From assembly GCA_016222805.1 (NCBI GenBank), contig JACRQG010000032.1, forward strand, positions 1-64,000: a stretch of DNA of 64,000 nt, written 5' to 3'. The notes beneath the pieces were generated by a model. It was not told the origin of the DNA. It saw only the letters and a program-made list of their open reading frames with translations, and did not search any database. How positions within the stretch are numbered: the first letter of the stretch is position 1; each line of letters starts with the position of its first letter. Both the position numbers and the translations under genes were made by a program. Below are positions 9,280 to 17,419 of the stretch, piece by piece. Source of the DNA: Verrucomicrobiota bacterium (GTDB lineage Bacteria > Verrucomicrobiota > Verrucomicrobiia > Opitutales > Opitutaceae).

Positions 9280-10899
9280 ATGAAATCCTCCCTCCTCTCC
9301 CGCGCGATGGGCCCGGCAATGGCCTTCCTCGTCGCCTTCGCCGCCACGTCCGGACTCACCCTTTGGGCCGCCGAGTCGCGCGGCACCAGGGCCGAACGCA
9401 AGTCCCCGGGCACCAAGGCGGAAAAGCCGGCCGCGGCCGCCGAGAAGTCCGACGAGAAACGCGCGCCCCTCTCGCTCCAGATCGACACCAAGCCCATCAA
9501 CCGCGACGCCGCCGACCGCATCAGCTACGCGCCAATCGTGAAGCGCACGGCGGCCAGCGTGGTGTACGTCTTCTCCAGCAAGACCGTGCGGGCCCCGGAC
9601 ATGTCGCAGTTCTTCAACGACCCGCGGTTCCGTCGCTTCTTCGACCAGATCATCCCGCGCGGCGAGGAGGACGAGGGCCGCGGCAGCCCGCGCGGCAACA
9701 ACCGCAATCGCGAGGGCGCCACCCCGCGCCGCCGGCCGAACGATCAGGTGCAGCAGGGGCTGGGCTCCGGCGTGGTCATCACCGCCGACGGCTACATCCT
9801 CACCAACAACCACGTGGTCGACGGCGCCGATGACGTCCGCGTCTCGATCGGCGAGTCCAACAAGCGCTACGTGGCCAAGATCGTCGGCCGCGACCCCGGC
9901 AGCGACCTCGCCGTCCTGAAGATCGAGGCCGCCAACCTCTCCCCCGCCACCTTTGGCGACAGCGATCAGCTGCAGGTCGGCGACGTGGTGCTCGCGATCG
10001 GCAACCCCTTCGGCGTCGGTCAGTCGGTGAGCCGCGGCATCGTCAGCGCGCTCAGTCGCGGCGTGGGTTTCGGGCCGTTCGAGGATTTCATCCAGACCGA
10101 TGCTGCGATCAACCCCGGCAATTCCGGCGGCGCCTTGATGGACACCGACGGGCGCGTCGTCGGCATCAACAGCGCGATTCTCAGCCGGAGCGGCGGCTTC
10201 GCCGGCGTGGGCTTCGCCATCCCGGCCAACCTGGTGCGATCGATTGCCGAACAGCTGGTGAACCACGGCAAGGTCGAGCGCGGCTTCCTCGGCGTGCGCG
10301 TGCAGGAACTCGACGAGGAACTCACCGCCCAATTCGGCACCGAGAAGGGCGCCCTGATCAGCGAGATCACGGAAAACAGCCCGGCGGAGAAAGCCGGCAT
10401 CAAGTCCGGCGACGTGATCACGAAGGTGAACAGCACCGAGATCCGCGACGGTCGGCACCTCACCCTGACGGTGAGCCAGCTCCCGCCCGGCACCGAGGTT
10501 TCGGTCGAGCTGATGCGCGAGGGCAAGGCCCGGACGCTGCAGGTAAAGCTCGCGCGGCGCGACGACGAGGCGCTGGCCCGGGAGGATGGCCAGGCGACCG
10601 GCAAGGACGACGGCGTTCTCAATGGCGTGGGCGTGGGTGACATCACCCCGGAGGTCCGCTCCCAGATGCGGATCCCGGCGCAGATTCGCGGCGCCCTCAT
10701 CACCAGCATCGAACCCGACAGCCCGGCCGCCAAGCAGGGGCTGCGCGAAGGCGACGTGATCATGGAGCTCGACCGCCGTCCCTGCACCAATGCGGAGGAG
10801 GCGGTCAAACTGAGCGAGGAGATCAAGGGCCCGAAGGTGCTCGTCCGCATCTACCGCAACGGCAGCAAGATCTACCTCGGCATCGACGAGTCGAAGTAA
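9280..10899 (+). CDS. degP: Do/DegP-family periplasmic serine protease with two PDZ domains, 539 aa
   Basis: Envelope quality-control protease/chaperone of the trypsin-fold HtrA family. A signal peptide or anchor covers about residues 10-30. The catalytic triad is His178 (TNNHVVDGA), Asp209 (DPGSDLAVLKI) and Ser282 (NPGNSGGAL). A Gly/Arg/Asn-rich low-complexity insert precedes the protease core (around residues 125-155). Two PDZ domains follow: the first with GFLGVRVQELDEE and GDVITKVNSTEI, the second with ALITSIEPDSPA and GDVIMELDRRP. Domain order and length are those of DegP/DegQ; the symbol is at family level only. The ATG at 9280 is preferred over an upstream in-frame ATG because it starts directly with the signal segment. 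It is divergent from glyS across about 147 bases. Confidence 0.93.
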   Translation: MKSSLLSRAMGPAMAFLVAFAATSGLTLWAAESRGTRAERKSPGTKAEKPAAAAEKSDEKRAPLSLQIDTKPINRDAADRISYAPIVKRTAASVVYVFSSKTVRAPDMSQFFNDPRFRRFFDQIIPRGEEDEGRGSPRGNNRNREGATPRRRPNDQVQQGLGSGVVITADGYILTNNHVVDGADDVRVSIGESNKRYVAKIVGRDPGSDLAVLKIEAANLSPATFGDSDQLQVGDVVLAIGNPFGVGQSVSRGIVSALSRGVGFGPFEDFIQTDAAINPGNSGGALMDTDGRVVGINSAILSRSGGFAGVGFAIPANLVRSIAEQLVNHGKVERGFLGVRVQELDEELTAQFGTEKGALISEITENSPAEKAGIKSGDVITKVNSTEIRDGRHLTLTVSQLPPGTEVSVELMREGKARTLQVKLARRDDEALAREDGQATGKDDGVLNGVGVGDITPEVRSQMRIPAQIRGALITSIEPDSPAAKQGLREGDVIMELDRRPCTNAEEAVKLSEEIKGPKVLVRIYRNGSKIYLGIDESK

Positions 10900-11000
10900 C
10901 CGCCTCCGGCCCCGGCGGACAAGACGGGCCCCCCTCTGGAGCCGGAACCATGCAGTCGGGCTGACGCACCTGCGGGAGTCCACTGACGAAACGGTGACCT

Positions 11001-11049
11001 GTGGGCGGGGCGACCGCGCCCCGCTCCGCGACGAGGTCGTCGCGGCTAC
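11001..11049. repeat. REP pair of two different sequence types
   Basis: Left unit 11001-11024 reads GTGGGCGGGGCGACCGCGCC and continues to CCGC. The right unit, 11025-11049, is inverted and on minus reads GTAGCCGCGACGACCTCGTC, a hairpin with a nine-base stem. The two units abut. Confidence 0.7.
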
Positions 11050-11169
11050 ATTGCTGCGGTGCACGTCGACCGACTGCATCGTTCCGGCGGGAGAGGGGTG
11101 GCGCGTCAGCGCCGGGGGGTGCCGGCCCGGCCGATTCATCGTTGCCGGTTGCGGACTGTGTTGGCGCCT

Positions 11170-11241
11170 TTGGGGGCGACCCTGCCCCGTGACGCTTCGC
11201 TTCGGCGCTGATGCCTCGCGGGGCGTGGTCGCCCCGCCCAC
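11170..11241. repeat. REP pair with degenerate left unit
   Basis: Right unit 11218-11241 reads on minus GTGGGCGGGGCGACCACGCC. The left partner near 11170-11190 (GGGGGCGACCCTGCCCCG) has lost its foot. Confidence 0.6.
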
Positions 11242-11308
11242 AGTTTAGTGAGCCCAAGGGGTTTACTTTCCCGCAACAAGTCGTCCCAATCCGCGTCTGG
11301 TCCGCGCG

Positions 11309-13279
11309 GTGAACCCCCCTATCCCCAATTCCGACGCCCGGGCGGCGACAGCCGCTGAAGACCGGCGGTTTGGGCGCCCGCTCTCGCCGGCAGCCTGGCT
11401 GGGCCTCACCCTCGGCCTGGCGCTGATCCACCTCGCCTGGCTCGGGTGGCACCAGGCGCCGGCGATCATGAGCCCCGATGCCAACGGCTACGTCGTCCAG
11501 GCACGCCTGATCGCGCAGGAGGGGCGCACGTGGTTTTCGCCGAACTCGCCCCTGCAGTATGTCGGGATGCACTGGCTCGAGACCGCCGAGGGCGTGTTTC
11601 ACAGCCGGTATCCCGCCGGACTCCCCTTGCTGATGGCCGCCGCCTGGCGGATGGGTGGACTGGGGGCCGCCTTGTGGATCAACCCCCTGCTGGCCAGCGC
11701 GACGGTGCTGCTCGTCTTCCTGCTCGCCCGGCGACTGGTGCCCGCGGGTTACGCCCTGCTCGCGGCGGCGGTGGTGGCCACGGTGCCGGTCACAAACCAG
11801 CACGCCCTCGACGCGGATGCGCATGTGGCGGCGACGTTTCTCCTCACCGGCGGGGTGCTGGCGCTGCTGCGGTTCGCCGATACCGGGGTGTGGCGCACCG
11901 GCCTCCTGGCGGGGCTGGCGCTCGGGGCCATCCCCACCGTGCGCTATCCGGAGGCGATTGTCGGCCTCCCCCTCGCGATCTGGCTGCTGGGGCGGATGCG
12001 CCCGGCGACGCGGGCGTGGCCGGCGGTGGTTGGAGCGCTGATCCCCATCGTCGCCCTCGGGGTGCACAACACCGCGGCCTACGGCGCGTTCTGGCGGACC
12101 GGATACGCGCTCACCAACGAACAGACCGGCTTCGGCCTCCAGTACTTCACCGCCCACGCCATCCCCTACCTGCAGGCGCTCGGGGGGCAAGGGGCGGCGC
12201 TGATGTTTGCCTTCGGCCTCGCCGGACTGGCGGCACTGGCCGTGGACCCGCGCCAACGCTGGGTGGGGGCCCTTTTCGCCGGACTCACCGTGCCCCTCGT
12301 GTTGCTGTACATGGCCTACTATTTCGGCGGTGGCGGGCCCGGCGGGGCGATTGGGAACCTCCGCTTCCTGATCCCAACATTTCCGTTCTTCGCGGTCGCA
12401 GGCGTCTGGGTGCTGTCGCGCCTCACGGAGCAGCTCGGCCTGGCTGGACGGGCCGCGGTGGTGGCCGTGGCGGGAGTGCAACTCCTGGTTGGCCTGGTCT
12501 CCTCGGGCCAGACACTCGAGGCGGCCCGCGTGTCGCTCTCGGCGGCGGCCCGGGCGCGAAAAGTGGCGGAGAAGGAGGTTCCGGCCGGCAGCATCCTGAT
12601 CGCCGACCGGCAACTCGCGGAAAGTCTCGATGCGACCGGTCGCTGGCGATTGGTCGAGGAGGGCCTGGTCAACGGCCTGGGCGGACCCGGTCTCGCGGGA
12701 CCCGGCGGCCGCAGCGGGATGGCGCGGCCCGCGGGGCGGGGCGGTTTCCCGGGTGGCCCCGGTGGCGAACTGGCAGAGGACGATCCGAGCCCGATGCAGC
12801 GCGGCAAGAACCGCGCCCAGCAGGAGCGTTATGCGGGGTTGGCGCCCGACGAACGGCGCACCCGGGTCTGGCAGGACCTGCGGGCCTGGGCGGGCGAGCA
12901 GCCGGTCTTTCTGTATGCCCGTTCGCTCGAAGCCCTGGACAACACCTTGCCCGAGGAACTCGACTACCGGCGCGTCGCCGAGGTGGATGCGCCGAACATG
13001 ATGACCCCGGGGCTCGGCGGGGCCGGCGGAACAATGGGACGCGGCGGACCCGGGATGCCGGGGCGGAGCGCCAGCGCCGGGGCCGGTCGTGGCGGCCCCA
13101 TGGAGGGGGGAGCGGGGCGGGGCTTTGTACCTCCGGCCGGAACCGGGACCAAAGCCGGGGCCCGTGGATTCATGCCCGGGGCGGCCGGCAAGGCCGGGCT
13201 TCGCGGCGGCATGGGTCCCGGTGGCACCGGTGGAAAGCTCTACCTGGTGCGCCTGATGTGGCCGAAACCGGCCCCGTGA
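11309..13279 (+). CDS. Multi-pass GT-C-like membrane protein with glycine-rich inserts, 656 aa
   Basis: Polytopic membrane protein resembling glycosyltransferase family 39/ArnT-type enzymes, which transfer sugars from lipid-linked donors on the outer face of the cytoplasmic membrane. The first membrane span is WLGLTLGLALIHLAWLGW, followed by an extracytoplasmic loop with an acidic motif (MSPDANGYVVQARLIAQEG) where GT-C enzymes carry catalytic Asp/Glu, and then about ten further spans (LLASATVLLVFLLARRL, AVGLVAL-type stretches, VLLYMAYYFGGG). After the last span the protein is unusual: two Gly/Pro/Arg/Met-rich blocks near residues 452-500 and 562-645 interrupt an otherwise folded C-terminal domain that ends KLYLVRLMWPKPAP. 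Substrate and activity are not known; GT-C membership is inferred from topology and the first-loop motif. Confidence 0.7.
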   Translation: MNPPIPNSDARAATAAEDRRFGRPLSPAAWLGLTLGLALIHLAWLGWHQAPAIMSPDANGYVVQARLIAQEGRTWFSPNSPLQYVGMHWLETAEGVFHSRYPAGLPLLMAAAWRMGGLGAALWINPLLASATVLLVFLLARRLVPAGYALLAAAVVATVPVTNQHALDADAHVAATFLLTGGVLALLRFADTGVWRTGLLAGLALGAIPTVRYPEAIVGLPLAIWLLGRMRPATRAWPAVVGALIPIVALGVHNTAAYGAFWRTGYALTNEQTGFGLQYFTAHAIPYLQALGGQGAALMFAFGLAGLAALAVDPRQRWVGALFAGLTVPLVLLYMAYYFGGGGPGGAIGNLRFLIPTFPFFAVAGVWVLSRLTEQLGLAGRAAVVAVAGVQLLVGLVSSGQTLEAARVSLSAAARARKVAEKEVPAGSILIADRQLAESLDATGRWRLVEEGLVNGLGGPGLAGPGGRSGMARPAGRGGFPGGPGGELAEDDPSPMQRGKNRAQQERYAGLAPDERRTRVWQDLRAWAGEQPVFLYARSLEALDNTLPEELDYRRVAEVDAPNMMTPGLGGAGGTMGRGGPGMPGRSASAGAGRGGPMEGGAGRGFVPPAGTGTKAGARGFMPGAAGKAGLRGGMGPGGTGGKLYLVRLMWPKPAP

Positions 13280-13291
13280 ACGCGCAGGGCG

Positions 13292-13316
13292 GTGGGCGGG
13301 ACGACCCGTCCCGCGC
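13292..13316 (+). repeat. Single REP unit
   Basis: GTGGGCGGGACGACCCGTCC plus CGCGCC: a GTGG foot and a hairpin, lying 12 bases after the GT-C-like gene. A short GCGCGCCGG stretch follows but no clear inverted mate. Confidence 0.65.
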
Positions 13317-13429
13317 CTGACTCCCGCCGCGCGCCGGCCGATATTGCCTCGCCTGCCACCAGGCCGTGGGCCAAACCGAATGAGCCACCGCCCGTGCCCC
13401 CGCCGGGCGATGGAGAATCCATCCTCCCC

Positions 13430-14458
13430 ATGCCCTCCCTGCCGCCTTCCTTCCTTCGTCCCCTGATCGCGAGCCTCGGTCTCGCCCTCCTGGCCGCCGT
13501 TCCCGCGCGCGCCGCCGCCGGGTTCACGGCGGAAAAGACGTCCGCCGGTGTCACCATCAAGCACGACGGCCAGAAGTTTGCCGAGTATGTCATCAACGAG
13601 GCCAACAAACCGTACCTGTTTCCGGTTTTCGGCCCGACGGGCAAGGCGATGACCCGCGCCTATCCGATGCAACGCGTCGAGGGAGAGCAGTTCGATCACT
13701 ACCACCACCGCGGCGTGTGGTTCGGCCACGAGAGCATCAATGGCATCAATTCCTGGACGGAGCGCGGCACCGCCACCAACGGGCAACCTGACGACAAGTT
13801 GAACGAGAAGCAGCAGAAGGCGCTGGCCAAGACCCTGCTGCACCTCGGCTCGATCAAGCACCGCGCCTTCCGCGAGGTCTCCGCCGATGCCTCCCGCGCC
13901 GTGATTGTCAGCGAAAACGACTACCTCGATACCAAGGGGAAGAAGTACCTGACGGAAATCCGCCGCCTCACCTTCCGGGTCGAAGCCGGGGCCCGTCTAA
14001 TCGACTGGGACCAGGAGTTCATCGCCACGGAAGGCGACGCGGTCTTCGGTGATGCCAAGGACGCGGGGGTGAACATCCGCGTGCCGAGCTCGATGGCGGT
14101 GGACAGCAAAAAAGGCGGTCGTCTCGTGCTGAGCAACGGCGCGACTGATGCCGCCGCCTGGGGCAAGCGCGCCCCCTGGGCGGATTACTCCGGTCCGGTC
14201 GAGGGCGAGACCTTGGGCGTGGCCCTCTTCAACCACCCGTCGAGCTTCCGTCATCCGACGAGCTGGCACGCGCGCACCTACGGGCTGCTGACCGCGAATT
14301 GCTTCGGCACCCTGGACAAGGCGGACCCGAACGGCCCCCACACCTTGAAGAAAGGCGAGAAACTCGTCCTGCGGCACCGGTTCTATTTCCACCGCGGCGA
14401 CGAGAAGACCGGCCAGGTCGCCGCCGCCTACGAGCGGTACGCGAAGGAAAAGAAGTAG
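13430..14458 (+). CDS. DUF6807 (PmoA-family) secreted protein, 342 aa
   Basis: Secreted protein of the DUF6807 family, formerly labelled methane oxygenase PmoA in databases although it is not a methane monooxygenase. Signal peptide MPSLPPSFLRPLIASLGLAL through PARAAAG. Family blocks are visible: FAEYVINEANKPYLFPVFGP, RAYPMQRVEGEQFDHYHHRG, VWFGHESINGINSWTER, and the late segment RKGEKLVLRHRFYFHRG-like KKGEKLVLRHRFYFHRGD. The HYHHRG histidines could bind a metal. Start at 13430 is chosen for the signal peptide; the open frame upstream crosses a REP unit. The neighbours on both sides act on carbohydrates, so a role in polysaccharide use is plausible. The TAG stop belongs to a GTAG hairpin. Confidence 0.85.
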   Translation: MPSLPPSFLRPLIASLGLALLAAVPARAAAGFTAEKTSAGVTIKHDGQKFAEYVINEANKPYLFPVFGPTGKAMTRAYPMQRVEGEQFDHYHHRGVWFGHESINGINSWTERGTATNGQPDDKLNEKQQKALAKTLLHLGSIKHRAFREVSADASRAVIVSENDYLDTKGKKYLTEIRRLTFRVEAGARLIDWDQEFIATEGDAVFGDAKDAGVNIRVPSSMAVDSKKGGRLVLSNGATDAAAWGKRAPWADYSGPVEGETLGVALFNHPSSFRHPTSWHARTYGLLTANCFGTLDKADPNGPHTLKKGEKLVLRHRFYFHRGDEKTGQVAAAYERYAKEKK

Positions 14459-14476
14459 CCCCCCGGCCCTGGGGGC
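14455..14476 (+). repeat. GTAG hairpin carrying the DUF6807 stop codon
   Basis: GTAGCCCCCCGGCCCTGGGG plus GC forms a hairpin (GCCCCC against GGGGGC). Its TAG is the stop codon of the DUF6807 gene. This could be a small REP unit or simply a terminator-type stem. Confidence 0.5.
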
Positions 14477-14510
14477 GGCCAGAGGGCGCACAGGGTCCGG
14501 ACGACACCAG

Positions 14511-14584
14511 GTGGGCGGGGCGACCGCGCCCCGCACCTTTCGCGCCAGCGCTCGGTGCCCGCGGGGCGAGGTCGCCCCGCCCAC
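14511..14584. repeat. Head-to-head REP pair
   Basis: Unit 14511-14534 reads GTGGGCGGGGCGACCGCGCC plus CCGC; unit 14561-14584 is inverted and on minus reads GTGGGCGGGGCGACCTCGCC. A 26-base spacer separates them. It lies between the convergent DUF6807 and GH-A genes. Confidence 0.8.
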
Positions 14585-14615
14585 AAAAGACAGACGGTAG
14601 GTGATGATCTTCCGG

Positions 14616-15731
14616 CTACTCGAGTCCGCCCGTGATTTCCCGCAGCTTGGCGAAGAAGGCCTGCTTGCGCGGCGAAGCGATGCCCCAGTCGACCGGCACG
14701 CTCTGGTAGCCGTCGGTGAACCCCTCGCCTTTCATCCGAAAATCAAAGTAACCCCACGACGCGCCCGCGCGGACGGCGGCGACGAAGTTGTTGGACGGTT
14801 TCTCGAAATCGAAGTGGTCGTCCTCGTTGAACACGATCGGCATCGGGCGCCACGCCGGCAGGGCGCGGGTTTGCTGCACCATCTGCGTGATGCGCGCGGG
14901 GTCCTTCACGCCGTTGCCGTGGACGAGGAGGAAGTCGGAGGCGCGGACGACGTTGTCCTCGGGCACCTTTCCGCCGCCATAACTCGTGCCGACGAGGAGG
15001 CGATGGCCGGCGCGGGTGCTGCGTTCGCGCACCCGGAGGATAAGTTCGTGCACGCGGCCGGGCTGCAGAATCGCGTGGTCGTAGCGGACATTGCACTCGT
15101 TGTTTACCTCGACAAGCACGTGCCGGTCGCCGCGGGTGACGAGCCAGTCGACCGCGGCATCGACCGCGCGGATGACCGCGGCCTCGTCGGTGAGCCGTTC
15201 ATCCTGGCCGAAGTAGAAGAGGCCAAGGATGACGACCATCCCGAGCTCGTTGGCGCGATCGAGGATGCGGGCGGCGCGGGCGAGGTAGTCGGGGCGGAGC
15301 GAGCCATCGGCGCTGATCGCGCTGTTGTGCCACGGCTGGAGGCGCGAGTAGCCCTCGGGGCTGCCGCCCTGGAGGTTGAGGGTGAAGGCGAGGAGTCCGT
15401 GGCGCCGCCACTCGGGCATCGCGGCGATGAACTCGCGGGTGTTGCGGTCGGGATCCCATTTCCCGGTGTCGGGGTAGGCCCACCTGGCTCGGGTCTCGGG
15501 GTTGAGGTCGTCGAAGATGCCCTGCACCATCCGGGAATTCATCAGCCGGCCCTCGATGGAGACGCCCTCCCACGCGCGTCCGGCGTACGTGGGACGTCCA
15601 TTGAGCAGGAAGCTTTCGCCGTTGATGGCCACGGTGGTGCGGCGGCCAGGGCTGGTCGAGGTGCCGCAGCCTGCGAGGAAAAGGGCGGTGCCAGTGGCGA
15701 CTCCAAGCGAGACGAGAACGATGGAACGCAT
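14616..15731 (-). CDS. Glycoside hydrolase-like lipoprotein of the GH-A (TIM-barrel) clan, 371 aa
   Basis: Probable outer- or inner-membrane-anchored glycosidase. The N-terminus MRSIVLVSLGVATGTALFLA followed by GCGTS is a lipoprotein signal with lipobox FLAGC, which decides the start at 15731. The body reads as a (beta/alpha)8 barrel: WEGVSIEGRLMNSR, LLAFTLNLQGGSPEGYS, LGMVVILGLFYFGQDER. The acid/base candidate is the Glu in HVLVEVNNECNV (GH-A NE pair after strand 4) and the nucleophile candidate is the Glu in PIVFNEDDHFD (strand 7 position). Length fits a single catalytic domain. No specific GH family could be assigned, so substrate is unknown. It is convergent with DUF6807 and divergent from the Gfo/Idh/MocA gene. 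Confidence 0.7.
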   Translation of the reverse strand: MRSIVLVSLGVATGTALFLAGCGTSTSPGRRTTVAINGESFLLNGRPTYAGRAWEGVSIEGRLMNSRMVQGIFDDLNPETRARWAYPDTGKWDPDRNTREFIAAMPEWRRHGLLAFTLNLQGGSPEGYSRLQPWHNSAISADGSLRPDYLARAARILDRANELGMVVILGLFYFGQDERLTDEAAVIRAVDAAVDWLVTRGDRHVLVEVNNECNVRYDHAILQPGRVHELILRVRERSTRAGHRLLVGTSYGGGKVPEDNVVRASDFLLVHGNGVKDPARITQMVQQTRALPAWRPMPIVFNEDDHFDFEKPSNNFVAAVRAGASWGYFDFRMKGEGFTDGYQSVPVDWGIASPRKQAFFAKLREITGGLE

Positions 15732-15922
15732 GTCGGCCTCAGCGTGAACGCATGAAGCACCGGCGGCAATCCCGGCCGGACCGGACCGGTCGGCGATCTT
15801 CCCGCCTCCCGGCTTGCCGCAATGCACCATTTGGTTACTTTCCCGACCCGGCTCGCCGCACACCCGGAACACCGCCACGTTCTTCAACCGCAACGAATCG
15901 CTCCACGCCCCCTGTTTACGCC

Positions 15923-17392
15923 ATGTCCAGCCTCACCCGCCGCTCCTTCCTCCAGAAAACCACCGTCGCCACGGGCGCCACCTTGGCCGCCCGATTCACA
16001 CCTTCGACCCAGGCGGCCGCGACCGGTGCCAACGACGCGATCCGGCTCGGCGTGATCGGCCTCAACGGCAAGGGCTCCGCCCATCTCAAGAACCTGGTCA
16101 AGATGAAGGACGTCCGCATCGCCGGCCTGTGCGATGTGGATCCCGAGGTGCTCGCGCGCACGGCGAAGAACCTGCCCCAGGGCCAGCCGGCGCCCTTCCA
16201 GACGACTGACGCCCGGGAGTTGATCGCCCGCAAGGACATCGACGCCGTGATGATCGTCACCAGCAACCACTGGCATGCGCTCCTCACCGTCTGGGCCTGC
16301 CAGGCCGGCAAGGACGTCTACGTCGAGAAGCCGATGTCCCGGACCGTCTGGGAGGGCCGCAAGATGATCGAGGCCGCGACCAAGTACAACCGCATCGTCC
16401 AGGTCGGCACGCATTACCGCTCCGAGACCGGCCTCGCCGAGGCGATCAAGTACCTCCATTCGGGCGAGCTCGGAAAGGTCCACCACATCCGCGCCATCGT
16501 TTACAACCTGCGCCTTTCCATCGGCCGCAAGCTGCCGTGGTACCCCGAGGGCCTGAACTACGATCTCTTCTGCGGACCGACCCCGATGGTGCCGCTCACC
16601 CGGGGCAAGCTGCATTACGACTGGCACTGGGCCTGGGACACCGGCAACGGCGAACTCGGCAACAACGGCGTCCACGTGCTCGACATCGCCCTGCGCATCG
16701 CGAAGCACAACGGACCGCCGCGCCGGATCATGAGCTGCGGCGGCCGCTACGCGATCGAGGACGTCGCCGAGACGCCCAACAGCCATCTCGCGGTCTACGA
16801 CTATCCGTCGATCCCGCTGATCTTCGAACACCGCGCCCTGCCCGCGAAACCCGGAGTCTCCTACCTCGACCAGGTGGGCGGACTCCGCACCGGTGTCATC
16901 GCCTACTGCGAGGGCGGCACGGTCGCCGGCCTGATCGGCGCGACCGCGTTCGACAAGGCGGGCAAGCAGATCAAGAAGTTCGCCGGCGACGGCGGGGCGA
17001 CCCACGTGAAGAACTTCTTCGACGCGGTGCGCTCGCGCCGCAAGCAGGACCTCGCCGCGCCGGTCGAGACGGGGCACCTCTCCGCCTCGCTCTGCCACTT
17101 CGGGAACATCTCGTACCGCGCCGGCGAGACCTCGTCCGTGGCGAAGGTCGACGAGGCCATCGGTAACTTCCCTGCGGCGGTCGGCATCCACCGCGAACTT
17201 CAAACCCACCTCGGGGTCCACGGCATCGATCTGGCCAAGCAGCCCTTCCGCCTCGGTCCGTGGCTCACCCTCGATGCCATCGGCGATGGCATCACGGCGG
17301 TCTCCTCCCAGAAGGAGGGTACGCTCGAGTACGCCCGCTTCCTCCTCAAGGAAACCCAACGCCCGCCTTTTGTGATTCCCGAGGTCGTCTGA
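15923..17392 (+). CDS. Tat-exported Gfo/Idh/MocA-family oxidoreductase, 489 aa
   Basis: NAD(P)-dependent sugar or sugar-acid dehydrogenase-like protein exported folded with its cofactor. The Tat signal is SLTRRSFLQKTTVATGATLA. The Rossmann fold follows with IRLGVIGLNGKGSAH (Gly-rich loop), a DVDPEV acidic end of strand 2, and VEKPMSRTVWEG with the family EKP lysine. The C-terminal domain has the secreted-subfamily marks LPWYPEGLNYDLFCGPTP, HYDWHWAWDTGNGELGNNG and HLSASLCHFGNISYR. Start at 15923 is set by the Tat signal. It is the first of three members in this window; such proteins are strongly expanded in Planctomycetes and Verrucomicrobia. Actual substrate unknown. Confidence 0.9.
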   Translation: MSSLTRRSFLQKTTVATGATLAARFTPSTQAAATGANDAIRLGVIGLNGKGSAHLKNLVKMKDVRIAGLCDVDPEVLARTAKNLPQGQPAPFQTTDARELIARKDIDAVMIVTSNHWHALLTVWACQAGKDVYVEKPMSRTVWEGRKMIEAATKYNRIVQVGTHYRSETGLAEAIKYLHSGELGKVHHIRAIVYNLRLSIGRKLPWYPEGLNYDLFCGPTPMVPLTRGKLHYDWHWAWDTGNGELGNNGVHVLDIALRIAKHNGPPRRIMSCGGRYAIEDVAETPNSHLAVYDYPSIPLIFEHRALPAKPGVSYLDQVGGLRTGVIAYCEGGTVAGLIGATAFDKAGKQIKKFAGDGGATHVKNFFDAVRSRRKQDLAAPVETGHLSASLCHFGNISYRAGETSSVAKVDEAIGNFPAAVGIHRELQTHLGVHGIDLAKQPFRLGPWLTLDAIGDGITAVSSQKEGTLEYARFLLKETQRPPFVIPEVV

Positions 17393-17395
17393 CCG

Positions 17396-17419
17396 GGGAT
17401 CCCCTTCCGCCCGGGCTAC
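17396..17419 (-). repeat. GTAG unit at the convergent ends of two genes
   Basis: On minus it reads GTAGCCCGGGCGGAAGGGGA and ends in the palindrome GGGGATCCCC. Its TAG is the stop codon of the nucleotidyltransferase-kinase gene. The GTAGCCCGGG foot is the same as at 1859. Confidence 0.5.

Larger units (their letters stand above)
10900..11308. other. 409-base intergenic region built from repeats
   Basis: No gene is visible between the protease stop and the GT-C-like protein. The region holds two REP pairs (11001-11049 and 11170-11241) and a separate long inverted repeat, 10941-10959 against 11070-11088 (GCCGGAACCATGCAGTCGG and its near-exact complement), which brackets the first REP pair. A promoter for the downstream gene probably lies near the right end, but no clear -35/-10 could be picked. 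Confidence 0.6.

Noticed and set aside
9232-11241. A 669-codon open frame on minus across the protease and its downstream gap
   Set aside because: It runs through the catalytic triad of the Do-family protease and two REP pairs; translation is low complexity.
13430-14458. Calling DUF6807 a methane monooxygenase subunit
   Set aside because: The PmoA label is a historic database name; the protein is secreted and lacks the membrane spans and metal sites of true PmoA.
14616-15731. Assigning the GH-A lipoprotein to GH5
   Set aside because: The NE and late Glu positions fit the clan, but no family-specific block of GH5 was found.
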